The notes: generated by a model not told the origin, from the sequence alone. Shown: positions 1-7,729, counted from the first letter of the stretch. The stretch is 9,663 nt of DNA from WHUA01 sp964585785 (GCA_964585785.1 CAZPFL010000189.1:1-9663); one strand, 5' to 3'. A program made the numbers and translations.

Positions 1-104
1 CCATGCACGGGTGTTTCCGCGGCGGCGGCATAGGTTGCGCTGCCCGCGGCCAGGGCCGCCCCCAGCAACGCGACAGGCAATACCTTGATATTTGGGCGTT
101 TCAT
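1..104 (-). CDS. ABC transporter substrate-binding protein, family 5 (5' end only)
   Basis: Only the first 34 codons are in the window; the gene continues past the left edge. The start is ATG at 104-102, with an AGGAGG Shine-Dalgarno sequence at 113-118, 8 nt upstream. The encoded peptide is a Sec-type signal peptide: a basic start (MKRPNIK), a hydrophobic Leu/Ala core and an Ala-rich cleavage zone, followed by ETPVHG. It differs from the first 34 residues of the complete downstream-numbered gene (351-1970) at only three positions (5, 8 and 22), so it is almost certainly a paralogous periplasmic binding protein of the peptide/nickel type. It has its own promoter and lies after the terminator of its paralogue, so the two are likely separate transcription units. 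Only the signal peptide is visible, so the family call rests on that paralogy. Confidence 0.8.
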   Translation of the reverse strand, partial: MKRPNIKVLPVALLGAALAAGSATYAAAAETPVH

Positions 105-140
105 TCTCCCAACCTCCTCCTGTTTTAATTTTATGTGATA

Positions 141-153
141 CCGGACGGTCCGG
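141..153. promoter_or_regulatory. Dyad in the leader of the partial binding-protein gene
   Basis: CCGGAC-G-GTCCGG is an inverted repeat with perfect 6-bp arms. It lies about 40 nt downstream of the predicted transcription start and 23 nt upstream of the Shine-Dalgarno sequence. The paralogue leader keeps it at 2007-2019 with one arm change (CCGGAT-G-GTCCGG). It could be an operator or part of a leader RNA structure. In GC-rich DNA such dyads also arise by chance, so conservation between the copies is the main support. Confidence 0.3.
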
Positions 154-198
154 ATCTGGAGAGCCGGCGTTCATGCTTGTCATTAAGCGGAGGTACAT

Positions 199-228
199 AG
201 TGTAGGCCTTTTTTCATTACGCATACAA
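199..228 (-). promoter_or_regulatory. Sigma-70-like promoter of the partial binding-protein gene
   Basis: On the minus strand TTGTAT (228-223) is followed by an 18-bp spacer and TACACT (204-199). The arrangement matches the paralogue promoter at 2064-2093 exactly in spacing and in the -35 box. Transcription would start near 192, giving a leader of about 88 nt. Confidence 0.55.
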
Positions 229-294
229 AACGGGCGCCGGCGTGCGCCCGGATTGCGCGCGCCTGCCGCGGCGGGAGCGCGGTTCTTCGGGTGC

Positions 295-327
295 AAAAAA
301 AGACCGCCCCGGCGAGCCGGGGCGGTC
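295..327 (-). terminator. Rho-independent terminator of the complete binding-protein gene
   Basis: A perfect 11-bp GC-rich stem pairs 302-312 with 317-327 and encloses a 4-nt loop. On the minus strand it is followed at once by seven T residues (301-295). It begins 24 bases past the stop codon of the 351-1970 gene and separates that gene from its paralogue. It is one-directional, because no T tract follows on the plus strand. Confidence 0.92.
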
Positions 328-350
328 GTGGATCGGTCCATTGCCGATCG

Positions 351-1970
351 TTACTTCAGTTTCGGGTCGATCCAGACGTTTTCGAGGCCCTGGTTGATGT
401 AGTGGCTCGGGCCGATCTTCCAGCCCTTCACATAGCTGCGATAGGCAATGATGCGGTACCACCAGAAGGCAGGAATGTAGTCAGCCTCATCCTTGAGAAC
501 CTGTCCCTCATAGGCACGCATTTTTTGGGCCTGTTTCGCGGGATCTGGCTCGTTCAGCATGGCGAGATAGAGCTGCGTGGTCTTCGGATCGGTATTGTTG
601 GAGTAGTTGTTGCCGGCGCCGACGATCCACTTGGAGACGTCGATCGGCGGGTTGATGACCGTCTGCGCGTTGATGTCGACCACGACGTCCTTGTCGCGCG
701 TCTGACGCAGGCCCGCATACCACGGACCGGACGGGACGACCGACTGATCGGCGTCGATGCCGACCTTACGCCACTGATCGACCGCCCAGGTGCCGAGGAT
801 CTTGTAGGGCTGATCGACGGCGCGGTTCCACAGCGTCACCTTGAGGTGCGGATAGCCCGCCGCCTTCAGCAGTTCGCGCGCCTTGGCCTTGCTCGCCTTG
901 GCGTCCGGGCCGTAACCCGGCATCGTCTGCAACCATTTCTTGCTGCCGGCAAGCGGATGGTCAGGGAAGACAATGCCGCCGACAGCCTTGATGATGGCGA
1001 TTTTCGACAAGAACTTCGCGCTGCCCCAGCGGTCGAGCGCATAGCCCAGCGCCTGGCGAACCCGCACGTCCTGGAAGCGCTTGATCTTCTGGTTCGGACC
1101 GTAGCCGAACAGAACGTTCCAGTTGCTTTCCTGCACCTTGATCTTGTTGCCGAGGGCATGGACAAGGTCATCGCGGGCTTTCGGCGGGAAGCCGCGGAAC
1201 TCGATCGCTGCGCGATCGCCGCGGATGGCTTGCAGGCGGACCGACATCTTCGGCGCCTGGATTGCCTTGAAGCCATCGAGGTAAGGCTCGCCCTTGACGT
1301 AGTAGTTCGGGTTCTTCTTACCCTCGACGAAGGCGCCCGGCTGCTCCTGCACGAAGATGAACGCACCGGTGCCGTTTACATGCGTCTTGTGCCAGCTGTA
1401 GCCGTGGGTATCGAGGTCCTTCTTGGAATAAATGAAGTTGAAGGGCGAGGCGAGTGCCGGAAGAATTGCCGACAGGGGCCGCTTCATCTTCACGACCACC
1501 TTGTACGTCTCGGGCGTTTCGACCGACGCCACCTGGGTGTACCACGCCTGACGCGAGCTCGGCACGCCCTTCGGCGGGAAGATGATCTTGTCGAGCGACG
1601 CCTTGATGTCGGCGGCCGTCAGCGGCGTGCCGTCATGGAACTTCACGTTCTGGCGGATATTGAAGGTGTAGGACATGCCGTCCTTGGCCTTCGAGAAGGT
1701 CGTGCAAAGGTCGCACACGAAGTCCGTGGTCGACGACGGATTGTTCGGATTGACCCGGATCAGCAGGCTGTAGAACGGCCGGATCGGATGGATCATGCCG
1801 AAGGTCGTTTCCTGATGCGCGTCGTAGGACGGGATCGTGCTGCCGACGACGAAGTTCAGGATGCCGCCATGCACGGGTGTTTCCGCGGCGGCGGCATAGG
1901 TTGCGTTGCCCGCGGCCAGGGCCGCCCCCAGCAACGCGACAGGCAGTGCTTTGATACGTGGGCGTTTCAT
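351..1970 (-). CDS. ABC transporter substrate-binding protein, family 5 (peptide/nickel type)
   Basis: This encodes a 539-residue periplasmic solute-binding protein of the DppA/OppA-like family (SBP_bac_5), which captures peptides, nickel chelates, glycosides or similar ligands and hands them to an ABC permease. The usual family length is about 500-550 residues. A Sec signal peptide spans residues 1 to about 29 (basic MKRPRIK, hydrophobic core, Ala-rich cleavage zone before ETPVHG). The family motif FHDGTPLTAADI starts at residue 111, and DVRVRQALGYALDR lies near residue 300. The start ATG (1970-1968) has AGGAGG at 1982-1987. No permease or ATPase gene is in the window, so the ligand cannot be assigned. 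The gene is divergent from the UGSC selenoprotein gene and tandem with a paralogue at 1-104. It ends in a strong terminator and is probably transcribed alone. A CDLC pair near residues 86-89 could form a disulfide. Confidence 0.93.
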   Translation of the reverse strand: MKRPRIKALPVALLGAALAAGNATYAAAAETPVHGGILNFVVGSTIPSYDAHQETTFGMIHPIRPFYSLLIRVNPNNPSSTTDFVCDLCTTFSKAKDGMSYTFNIRQNVKFHDGTPLTAADIKASLDKIIFPPKGVPSSRQAWYTQVASVETPETYKVVVKMKRPLSAILPALASPFNFIYSKKDLDTHGYSWHKTHVNGTGAFIFVQEQPGAFVEGKKNPNYYVKGEPYLDGFKAIQAPKMSVRLQAIRGDRAAIEFRGFPPKARDDLVHALGNKIKVQESNWNVLFGYGPNQKIKRFQDVRVRQALGYALDRWGSAKFLSKIAIIKAVGGIVFPDHPLAGSKKWLQTMPGYGPDAKASKAKARELLKAAGYPHLKVTLWNRAVDQPYKILGTWAVDQWRKVGIDADQSVVPSGPWYAGLRQTRDKDVVVDINAQTVINPPIDVSKWIVGAGNNYSNNTDPKTTQLYLAMLNEPDPAKQAQKMRAYEGQVLKDEADYIPAFWWYRIIAYRSYVKGWKIGPSHYINQGLENVWIDPKLK

Positions 1971-2095
1971 TATCCCAGCTTCCTCCTATTTCGATTTTAT
2001 GTGGCGCCGGATGGTCCGGATCTGGACCTCGGCATTTAGGTGTGTGAGTAAACAAAGATACCTATTCTAGGCTCTTTTTCGTCACGGATACAAAA
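1867..2095. repeat. Direct repeat, copy 2 (duplicated gene start and leader)
   Basis: This is the counterpart of 1-230 at an offset of 1866 bases in the coding part. It covers the signal-peptide coding region, the Shine-Dalgarno sequence, the leader and the promoter of the complete binding-protein gene. Confidence 0.85.
2064..2093 (-). promoter_or_regulatory. Sigma-70-like promoter of the complete binding-protein gene
   Basis: On the minus strand TTGTAT (2093-2088) is followed by an 18-bp spacer and TAGAAT (2069-2064), close to the TATAAT consensus. The same boxes and spacing occur before the paralogue (199-228) although the surrounding bases have drifted, which supports function. Transcription would start near 2057. 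Confidence 0.6.
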
Positions 2096-2128
2096 CGCAC
2101 AGTGGTGGGCGCTGCAAGCACCGTCAAT

Positions 2129-2158
2129 TTGCTGCGCCGCTTTCGCTTCGGCTACCAT
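2129..2158 (+). promoter_or_regulatory. Weak candidate promoter of the UGSC selenoprotein gene
   Basis: TTGCTG (2129-2134), an 18-bp spacer and TACCAT (2153-2158) form a weak sigma-70-like pair in the 140-bp space between the divergent genes. It would give a leader of about 75 nt. Nothing else in this gap looks better. The matches are poor, so the placement is tentative. Confidence 0.25.
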
Positions 2159-2239
2159 TTGGGAACACGCAGCCGGAAACATCATCGTCGAACAGAAATG
2201 CGGGCCGATTCGGACAAGCCGCAGGGAGGAGATTTTTCG

Positions 2240-3985
2240 ATGGCAGGACAGCGCGAAGAGACACGCTACGAGGTCGTCTGGCCCCGCAGCGAACGTCAGC
2301 AGAAGCGGCAGCCCCTGGCCAGGCGCCTCGAAAGCCTGAACGGCAAGACGGTCGCCCAGTTGTGGGACCTGCGCTATCGCGGCAACGAGGTCTTTCGCAT
2401 GCTGGAAGAAGATCTCAAGGCGCGTTTTCCCGAGGTGCGCTTCGTCAACTGGCGGGAGTTCGGCTCCACATACGGCTCGAACGAGCGCCAGCTCCTCGCC
2501 GCGCTGCCGGAGCGGTTCAAGGAACTGGGCGTCGACGCCGCCGTCTCGGCGATGGGCTGTTGAGGAAGCTGCACGCCCGCCGTGTTGCGGGCAAGCGCGG
2601 CTTCCGAGAAAGCCGGTTTTCCCACGTCCTCGATCGTCTGCGAAGGGTTCGTCGGCCTCGCGAAAACCACCTCGGTGGGCCTCGGCCTGCCCAATCTCCC
2701 GCTGGCCGTGGTGCCGGGCCATGTCGGCAACCAAAGCAAGGAGCAGCTCCGCGCTCATATTCGTGACGTGACCAGCGGGGCGGTGATCACGAACCTGCTG
2801 GAGCAGCCATCGGAAGCAGCGGACGACAGCGAGCCGCAATCCCGGGATATCGTGTTCGCGGGAAGCCTCGAAGCGGTCAACCAGCACTTCTACGAGAAGG
2901 AATGGAGCGAGGGCCTGCCGATCATCCCGCCGACGCTCGAGCGCGTGGAGGCGTTCCTTCGCTTCACCGATCGCGGCCCCGACGAGATCCTCGGCGTGCT
3001 GCTGCCGGACAACCGCGCGGCGACGGTCTGGAGCGTCGCGGTCAACGGCGTGATGGCGGGCTGCCGCCCCGAATACATGCCGGTGCTGGTGGCGCTGATC
3101 GACGCGATGGCCGACCCCGACTACGGCGTCGAGCACAGCGGCAACACGCCGGGCGGCGAGACGCTGATCACGGTCAATGGGCCGATCATCAAGGAGCTCG
3201 GCTTCAACTTCCAGCAGGGCGTTCTTCGCGACGGCTTCATCGCCAACACCTCGATCGGGCGCTTCTGGCGATTGTATCTCCGCAATGTCGCGGGCTTCCT
3301 GCCGCACAAGAACGACAAGGCGACCTTCGGCAACACCTGGCGGGTCGTGCTCGCCGAAAACGAGGACGTGCTCGCGCGCATCGGCTGGCCGCCGCTGAGC
3401 GCCGATCTGGGCTTCGAGGCCGGCGACAACACGGTGACGATCGCGCGCTACACCGGGGGCAACCTGATCGCCTCGGTCTTCGGTGATACGCCGGAACGGT
3501 TGATGCCCTATCTCGCCGACGCCGTCGTCAAGCAGAACACCTGGCATCTCAGCTTCACCGTCGGCAATGCGATGGGAACGCTGCGCCCCTTGCTGCTGCT
3601 CAGCCCGATCCTGGCCCAGACCATCGCCGTCGGCGGCTGGTCCAAGCGCGACGTCAAACAGTATCTGTTCGACCACGCCCGGATACCGGCCTGGCAGTTC
3701 GAGCGCTATCTGGGCGAGTGGACGGACAAGCCGATCCGGTCGCTCGCCGAACAGGCGGCGCTGGGCGCGATTCCCAAGACCTTCGTCGAGTCCGACGACC
3801 CCGAGCGTCTGGTTCCGCTGGTCTTCGAGCCGGACCATTTCATGATCGCCGTCGCCGGGGACATGCTGCGGAACAACGCTTACGCCTTCGCGCATAACGG
3901 AAATCTGGGCTTTCCAGTGGCGAGGAAGATCCATCTGCCGGCCGATTGGCCGCGGCTGCTGGCGGGCGCACAGTCGAAGCCTTGA
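2240..3985 (+). CDS. UGSC family selenoprotein with C-terminal domain of unknown function; TGA at 2561-2563 read as selenocysteine
   Basis: This is one reading frame of 581 residues if the TGA at 2561-2563 is decoded as selenocysteine (Sec108). The codons on both sides are in the same frame and give Cys-Sec-Gly-Ser-Cys (residues 107-111) followed by TPAVLRASAASEKAGFPT, the hallmark of the UGSC family, which has both Sec and Cys members. A SECIS-like hairpin follows the TGA. The start ATG at 2240 has a strong AGGGAGGA at 2223-2230, 9 nt upstream. Residues 1 to about 190 form the UGSC domain (GKTVAQLWDLRYRGNEVF near residue 36). Residues about 210-580 form a second domain with WSEGLPIIPPT (222-232) and NGVMAGCRPEY (269-279, Cys275). 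I recognise these as a recurrent pattern but know no function for them. The U-G-S-C spacing resembles a thioredoxin CxxC redox pair, so a redox enzyme is a reasonable inference. There is no signal peptide, so it is probably cytoplasmic. A standard gene caller would truncate it at 2563 or start it at the GTG at 2582. The alternative, a nonsense mutation, is unlikely given the exact motif. Confidence 0.9.
2561..2605 (+). promoter_or_regulatory. Bacterial SECIS element with its UGA codon
   Basis: The hairpin starts directly after the TGA. The lower stem GGAAGC (2564-2569) pairs with GCTTCC (2600-2605). It can extend through a wobble pair (2570-2599) and two GC pairs (2571-2598, 2572-2597). After an A-C mismatch, one C-G pair and a two-A bulge, the upper stem GCCCGC (2575-2580) pairs perfectly with GCGGGC (2587-2592). 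The apical loop is CGUGUU (2581-2586). The UGA is separated from the loop by 17 nt, and a G is among the first two loop bases. Both fit the published description of bacterial SECIS elements (loop about 16-37 nt after the UGA, G at the loop start). The element would recruit SelB with Sec-tRNA. Confidence 0.8.
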
Positions 3986-3995
3986 GCCGGTTCGA

Positions 3996-4033
3996 GGGCT
4001 GCCGGGCAAGGTTGCGCCCTGGCCTGGCAGCCC
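3996..4033 (+). terminator. Possible transcription terminator structure after the selenoprotein gene
   Basis: GGGCTGCC (3996-4003) and GGCAGCCC (4026-4033) form a perfect 8-bp stem. An inner GGGC/GCCC stem (4004-4007, 4016-4019) can form within it. It begins 10 bases past the stop codon. There is no T tract after it, so it is not a classical intrinsic terminator. It may stabilise the 3' end or act with Rho. The rest of the 185-bp gap up to 4170 holds no gene or convincing promoter that I can see. Confidence 0.35.
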
Positions 4034-4170
4034 GGGCCGCCCACAGATTCATGTTGATCCCACCGCCGATTGCACAAAGACTGGTGGCAACGACAAAGGG
4101 TGGCCCCCACGGCGGGGCGCCCGCCGGCGCACAAGCGTCCGGAACAACATGGGTAGGAAGCGCGTAGGCC

Positions 4171-7100
4171 ATGATCGGCAGCTGGGGCGTCCTGGCGTTT
4201 TCGATCGGCTATGTCGGCCTTCTGTTCGCGATCGCCTATTACGGCGACCGGCGGGCGAAGGCGCGTGGCCGGCCGACCTCGCGTCCGCTGGTCTATGCCC
4301 TGTCGCTGGCCGTCTACTGCACCTCCTGGACCTTCTACGGCAGCGTCGGCCTCGCCGCCAAGACCGGCTACAACTTCTTGCCCATCTACCTCGGGCCGAT
4401 CCTGTTGTTCGCGCTCGGCTGGCCGCTGCTGCGCCGTATCATCCGCATCTCGAAGCGCCACAACATCACCTCGATCGCCGACTTCATCGCGGCGCGCTAC
4501 GGCAAGAGCCAGCGCCTCGCCGCGGCGGTCGCGGTGATCGCGGTGATCGGCACGCTGCCCTACATCGCGCTCCAGCTCAAGGCGGTCTCGACCAGCTTCG
4601 CGGTGCTGATGAGCTTTCCCCATGTCGGCCCGCCGCCCACGGACATGGCCCCGTCGATGTGGGGCGGCAGCGCGCTGATCGTCTCCGTGATCCTCGCCGT
4701 CTTCGCGATCCTGTTCGGCACGCGGCACATCGACGCGACCGAGCACAACGAGGGCATGACCCTGGCGATCGCCTTCGAATCGCTGGTCAAGCTCCTGGCC
4801 TTCCTGGTCGTGGGCGGGCTGGTCACCTGGGGCGTGTTCGGCGGCTTCCACGATCTCGCCGGCCGTGTGAGCGCCGATCCGCGGCTGCACAAGCTGTTCC
4901 TCAGCGGCGTCGATGGTCCGACCTGGGTCACCATGACCGGCCTGGCGTTGCTCGCGATCCTGTGCCTGCCGCGCCAGTTCCACATGTCGGTGGTCGAGAA
5001 CGTCGACGAGCGGGACGTGCGCAAGGCGGCCTGGCTGTTTCCGCTCTATCTCGTCGCGATCAACATCTTCGTCATTCCGATCGCGATTGCCGGGTTGACC
5101 CTGTTCCCGACCGGAACGGTCGATGCCGACATGTTCGTGGTGGCAGTGCCGATCGCCGCGGGGCATCGGATCATAGCGCTGCTGGCCTTCCTCGGCGGGC
5201 TCTCGGCGGCGACGGGCATGGTAATCGTCGCCTCGGTCGCGGTCAGCAACATGGTGAGCAACGACCTGGTGATGCCGATCGTATTGCACGGCCGGCGGCT
5301 GCGGCTGGCCGAGCGCGAAGATATCGGGACGCTGATCCTCAATATCCGCCGCATCTCGATCATGAGCTTCATGCTGCTCGCCTTTTGCTACTACAAGCTC
5401 GTCGGCGACGCCTTCGCGCTGGCCTCGATCGGGCTGCTCAGCTTCGCCGCCACGGCGCAGTTCGCGCCCGCGCTGGTCGGCGGCCTGATCTGGCGCGGCG
5501 CGACCGAGCGGGGCGCCTTTGCCGGCATCCTGGTCGGTTTCGGCGTCTGGTTCTATACGCTGCTGCTGCCCTCGCTCGTGCAATCGGGCTGGCTTCCGAC
5601 CGACTTCCTCAGCCAAGGGCCGTTCGGGATCGGCCTGCTGCGGCCCCAGCAGCTCTTCGGGCTGCGCTTCGATCCGCTGTCCCACGGCGTGTTCTGGAGC
5701 CTGATCGCGAATGTCACGACCTATGTGGTCGTGTCCGTGATGAGCGTGCCCAAGCTTATCGAGCACATCCAGGCCGGCGCCTTCGTCGATGCCGACGGCG
5801 ATCCCGCCCATTTCGGCTCCAGGCCCTGGCACGGCTCGATCCGCGTCGGCGACCTGATGGCGCTGGTCGGGCGCTACCTCGGCGTGGAGCGCGCGCAGCG
5901 CTCTTTCGCCGACTGGAACCTGCCGCGCGGCAAGGGGCCGGACCCCTCGGCGCCGGCCGACACGGCGATGGTGCGCGAGACCGAACGGATGCTGGCGAGC
6001 GCGATCGGCGCGCCGTCCGCGCGGCTCGTCATGGCGCTGACCTTCGACCGGCAGAACCTCGGCGCCGACGCGGCGCTGCATCTGCTCGACGACGCCAGCG
6101 CGGCGATCCAGTACAACCGGAACGTCCTGCAATCGACCTTCGAGAACGTCCGGCAAGGCATAAGCGTGTTCGACAAGGACCTGAAGCTGGCCTTCTGGAA
6201 CAGACACTTCCGGGAGCTTCTTGACCTTCCGCCGGAGTTCGGCCGGGTCGGCATCACGCTGCAGGAGATCATCCGCTTCAACGCGGAGCGGGGCGAATAC
6301 GGCCCCGGCGACATCGACGCGCTGGTGGCCGAGCGGCTCGAAATCTTCATCAGCGCGGAGGATATGGCGTTTCAGCGCCGGCGCCCCAACGGCAAGGTCC
6401 TGGAGATCCGCACCAACAAGCTGCCGGGCAGGGGCTACGTCACGACTTACTCGGACATCACCGAGCATGTTCAGGCCACCGCCGAGCTGGCCGCCGCGAA
6501 CGAGCGGCTCGAGGAGCGCGTGCGCGAGCGCACGGCGGCGCTCACCCAGCTCAACGCCGAGCTGACCAAGGCCAAGACCGTCGCCGAGAACGCCAATCTC
6601 GGCAAGACCCGCTTCCTCGCCGCCGCCAGCCACGACCTCCTGCAGCCGCTCAACGCGGCGCGGCTCTACGTTTCGAGCCTGATCGAGCAGCAGGTGCGCC
6701 GGCCGGCGTCGGACGCGGCCGGCGCGGATCTCGCCCGGAAGATCGATGCCTCCCTGGCCTCGGTCGAAGAGCTGCTCGGCACGTTGCTCGACATTTCGCG
6801 GCTCGACGCCGGCGCGCTCACGCCGGAGCGCCATCACTTCGCGCTGGGCGATCTGCTCGACGCGCTCAAGGTCGAGTTCGCGCCGATGGCCGAGCGCAAG
6901 GGCCTCGACCTGCGCATCGTGCGGACCACGCTTGCGGTCGAGAGCGACCGACGCCTGCTGCACCGGCTGCTCCAGAATCTGCTGTCCAACGCGATCCGCT
7001 ACACCGCCCGCGGCAAGGTGCTGATGGGCGTGCGCCGCCGGGCGGACCGGCTGGTCATCGAGGTCGCGGACACCGGCTGCGGCATCCCGCCGGAGAAGCA

Positions 7101-7719
7101 CGCCGTCCTGTTCCGGGAGTTCCAGCATTTCTCGCGCGAGCCGGACGTGGAGCACGGCCTGGGCCTCGGCCTCTCCATCGTCGACCGTATCGGGCGGATG
7201 CTCGACCATCCGGTGACCTTTCGCTCCGAGCCCGGGCACGGCACCGCGTTCGCGGTCGAGGTGCCGCGCGGCGACCTGTCGGCGGTCCTGCGCCGGCCCG
7301 TCGCGGCGTGGCCGGGGACGCTGCCCGCGCCCGCCGACATGCTGGTGCTCTGCGTCGACAACGATTCGACCGTGCTCGACGGCATGCGGACCCTGCTCGA
7401 GGGCTGGAGCTGCCGGGTCCTCCTCGCGACCGGGGCCGACGAGGCCGAAGCCTTGATGCACACCCGGTGGGGCCGGCCGGATCTGCTCGTCGTCGACTAC
7501 CATTTGGACTCGAGCGCCGACGGGCTCCGCTGCATCGAGCGGGTGCGCGCGGCCTGCGGGGCCGAGGTGCCGGCGATGCTGATCACCGCGGACCGCTCGA
7601 AAGCGATCAAGGAACTGGCCCTCAACAGCGGGCTGCCCGTGCTCAACAAGCCGGTCAAGCCGGCCGCGCTTCGGGCCCTGATGATGCGCCTGATGGCCGC
7701 GCGCCAGGCCGCGGAATAG
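4171..7719 (+). CDS. Hybrid sensor histidine kinase with solute-symporter, PAS and receiver domains
   Basis: This is a 1182-residue membrane sensor kinase. Residues 1 to about 500 are a multi-helix sodium/solute symporter (SSS) domain like that of CbrA-type kinases (TSWTFYGSVGL, then SKRHNITSIADFIAARYG). A linker follows, then a PAS domain (about 650-765, ending in SDITEH), a coiled coil (about 768-805) and the kinase core. The H-box is atypical, SHDLLQPLNAARL, with phospho-acceptor His821. The ATP-binding domain shows the N-box (QNLLSNAIRY, Asn940), G1 (DTGCGIP, Asp967) and G2 (GLGLGL from 996). A C-terminal receiver (about 1057-1175) has acidic residues Asp1063/Asp1065, acceptor Asp1109, Thr1139 and Lys1160. 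All key residues are present. The start ATG at 4171 is fixed by an in-frame TAG at 4165; AGGA at 4155-4158 is a rather distant ribosome site. It may sense a transported solute or transport flux and pass phosphate to the NarL-type regulator encoded convergently. The architecture resembles the NahK/ErcS-like kinases, but the ligand is unknown. Confidence 0.95.
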   Translation: MIGSWGVLAFSIGYVGLLFAIAYYGDRRAKARGRPTSRPLVYALSLAVYCTSWTFYGSVGLAAKTGYNFLPIYLGPILLFALGWPLLRRIIRISKRHNITSIADFIAARYGKSQRLAAAVAVIAVIGTLPYIALQLKAVSTSFAVLMSFPHVGPPPTDMAPSMWGGSALIVSVILAVFAILFGTRHIDATEHNEGMTLAIAFESLVKLLAFLVVGGLVTWGVFGGFHDLAGRVSADPRLHKLFLSGVDGPTWVTMTGLALLAILCLPRQFHMSVVENVDERDVRKAAWLFPLYLVAINIFVIPIAIAGLTLFPTGTVDADMFVVAVPIAAGHRIIALLAFLGGLSAATGMVIVASVAVSNMVSNDLVMPIVLHGRRLRLAEREDIGTLILNIRRISIMSFMLLAFCYYKLVGDAFALASIGLLSFAATAQFAPALVGGLIWRGATERGAFAGILVGFGVWFYTLLLPSLVQSGWLPTDFLSQGPFGIGLLRPQQLFGLRFDPLSHGVFWSLIANVTTYVVVSVMSVPKLIEHIQAGAFVDADGDPAHFGSRPWHGSIRVGDLMALVGRYLGVERAQRSFADWNLPRGKGPDPSAPADTAMVRETERMLASAIGAPSARLVMALTFDRQNLGADAALHLLDDASAAIQYNRNVLQSTFENVRQGISVFDKDLKLAFWNRHFRELLDLPPEFGRVGITLQEIIRFNAERGEYGPGDIDALVAERLEIFISAEDMAFQRRRPNGKVLEIRTNKLPGRGYVTTYSDITEHVQATAELAAANERLEERVRERTAALTQLNAELTKAKTVAENANLGKTRFLAAASHDLLQPLNAARLYVSSLIEQQVRRPASDAAGADLARKIDASLASVEELLGTLLDISRLDAGALTPERHHFALGDLLDALKVEFAPMAERKGLDLRIVRTTLAVESDRRLLHRLLQNLLSNAIRYTARGKVLMGVRRRADRLVIEVADTGCGIPPEKHAVLFREFQHFSREPDVEHGLGLGLSIVDRIGRMLDHPVTFRSEPGHGTAFAVEVPRGDLSAVLRRPVAAWPGTLPAPADMLVLCVDNDSTVLDGMRTLLEGWSCRVLLATGADEAEALMHTRWGRPDLLVVDYHLDSSADGLRCIERVRAACGAEVPAMLITADRSKAIKELALNSGLPVLNKPVKPAALRALMMRLMAARQAAE

Positions 7720-7729
7720 GGGCGGGGCC

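Larger units (their letters stand above)
1..230. repeat. Direct repeat, copy 1 (duplicated gene start and leader)
   Basis: This segment aligns base for base with 1867-2095. The first 80 bases differ at only two positions (40 and 80). Beyond that the leader is less similar but keeps the Shine-Dalgarno sequence, a GGTCCGGATCTGGA block and the promoter spacing. It marks the tandem duplication of the substrate-binding protein gene. The signal-peptide coding part is more conserved than the leader, which may reflect recent gene conversion or selection. Confidence 0.85.

Noticed and set aside
291..2039. A 582-codon open frame on the plus strand
   Set aside because: It overlaps the binding-protein gene entirely on the opposite strand and begins inside its terminator. 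The minus-strand product has a signal peptide and family motifs, whereas this one has none.
2561..2563. TGA as a nonsense mutation making a pseudogene
   Set aside because: The residue falls exactly at the Sec position of the UGSC motif, a SECIS-like hairpin follows, and the rest of the frame is intact with no further lesions.
2582..3985. A separate gene starting at GTG 2582
   Set aside because: No ribosome site lies before 2582, and the conserved sequence continues upstream in the same frame through the TGA. The GTG codon is in the SECIS apical loop, an internal codon of the selenoprotein gene.
2036..4009. A 657-codon open frame on the minus strand opposite the selenoprotein gene
   Set aside because: It is antisense to a recognisable conserved protein, is compositionally biased (Arg, Asp, His, Gln) and contains no family motif.
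3880..7503. A 1207-codon open frame on the minus strand
   Set aside because: It lies antisense to the sensor kinase, whose domains and catalytic motifs are complete. Its translation is dominated by Arg, Asp, Gly and Ala without any recognisable domain, as expected for a shadow frame in GC-rich coding DNA.
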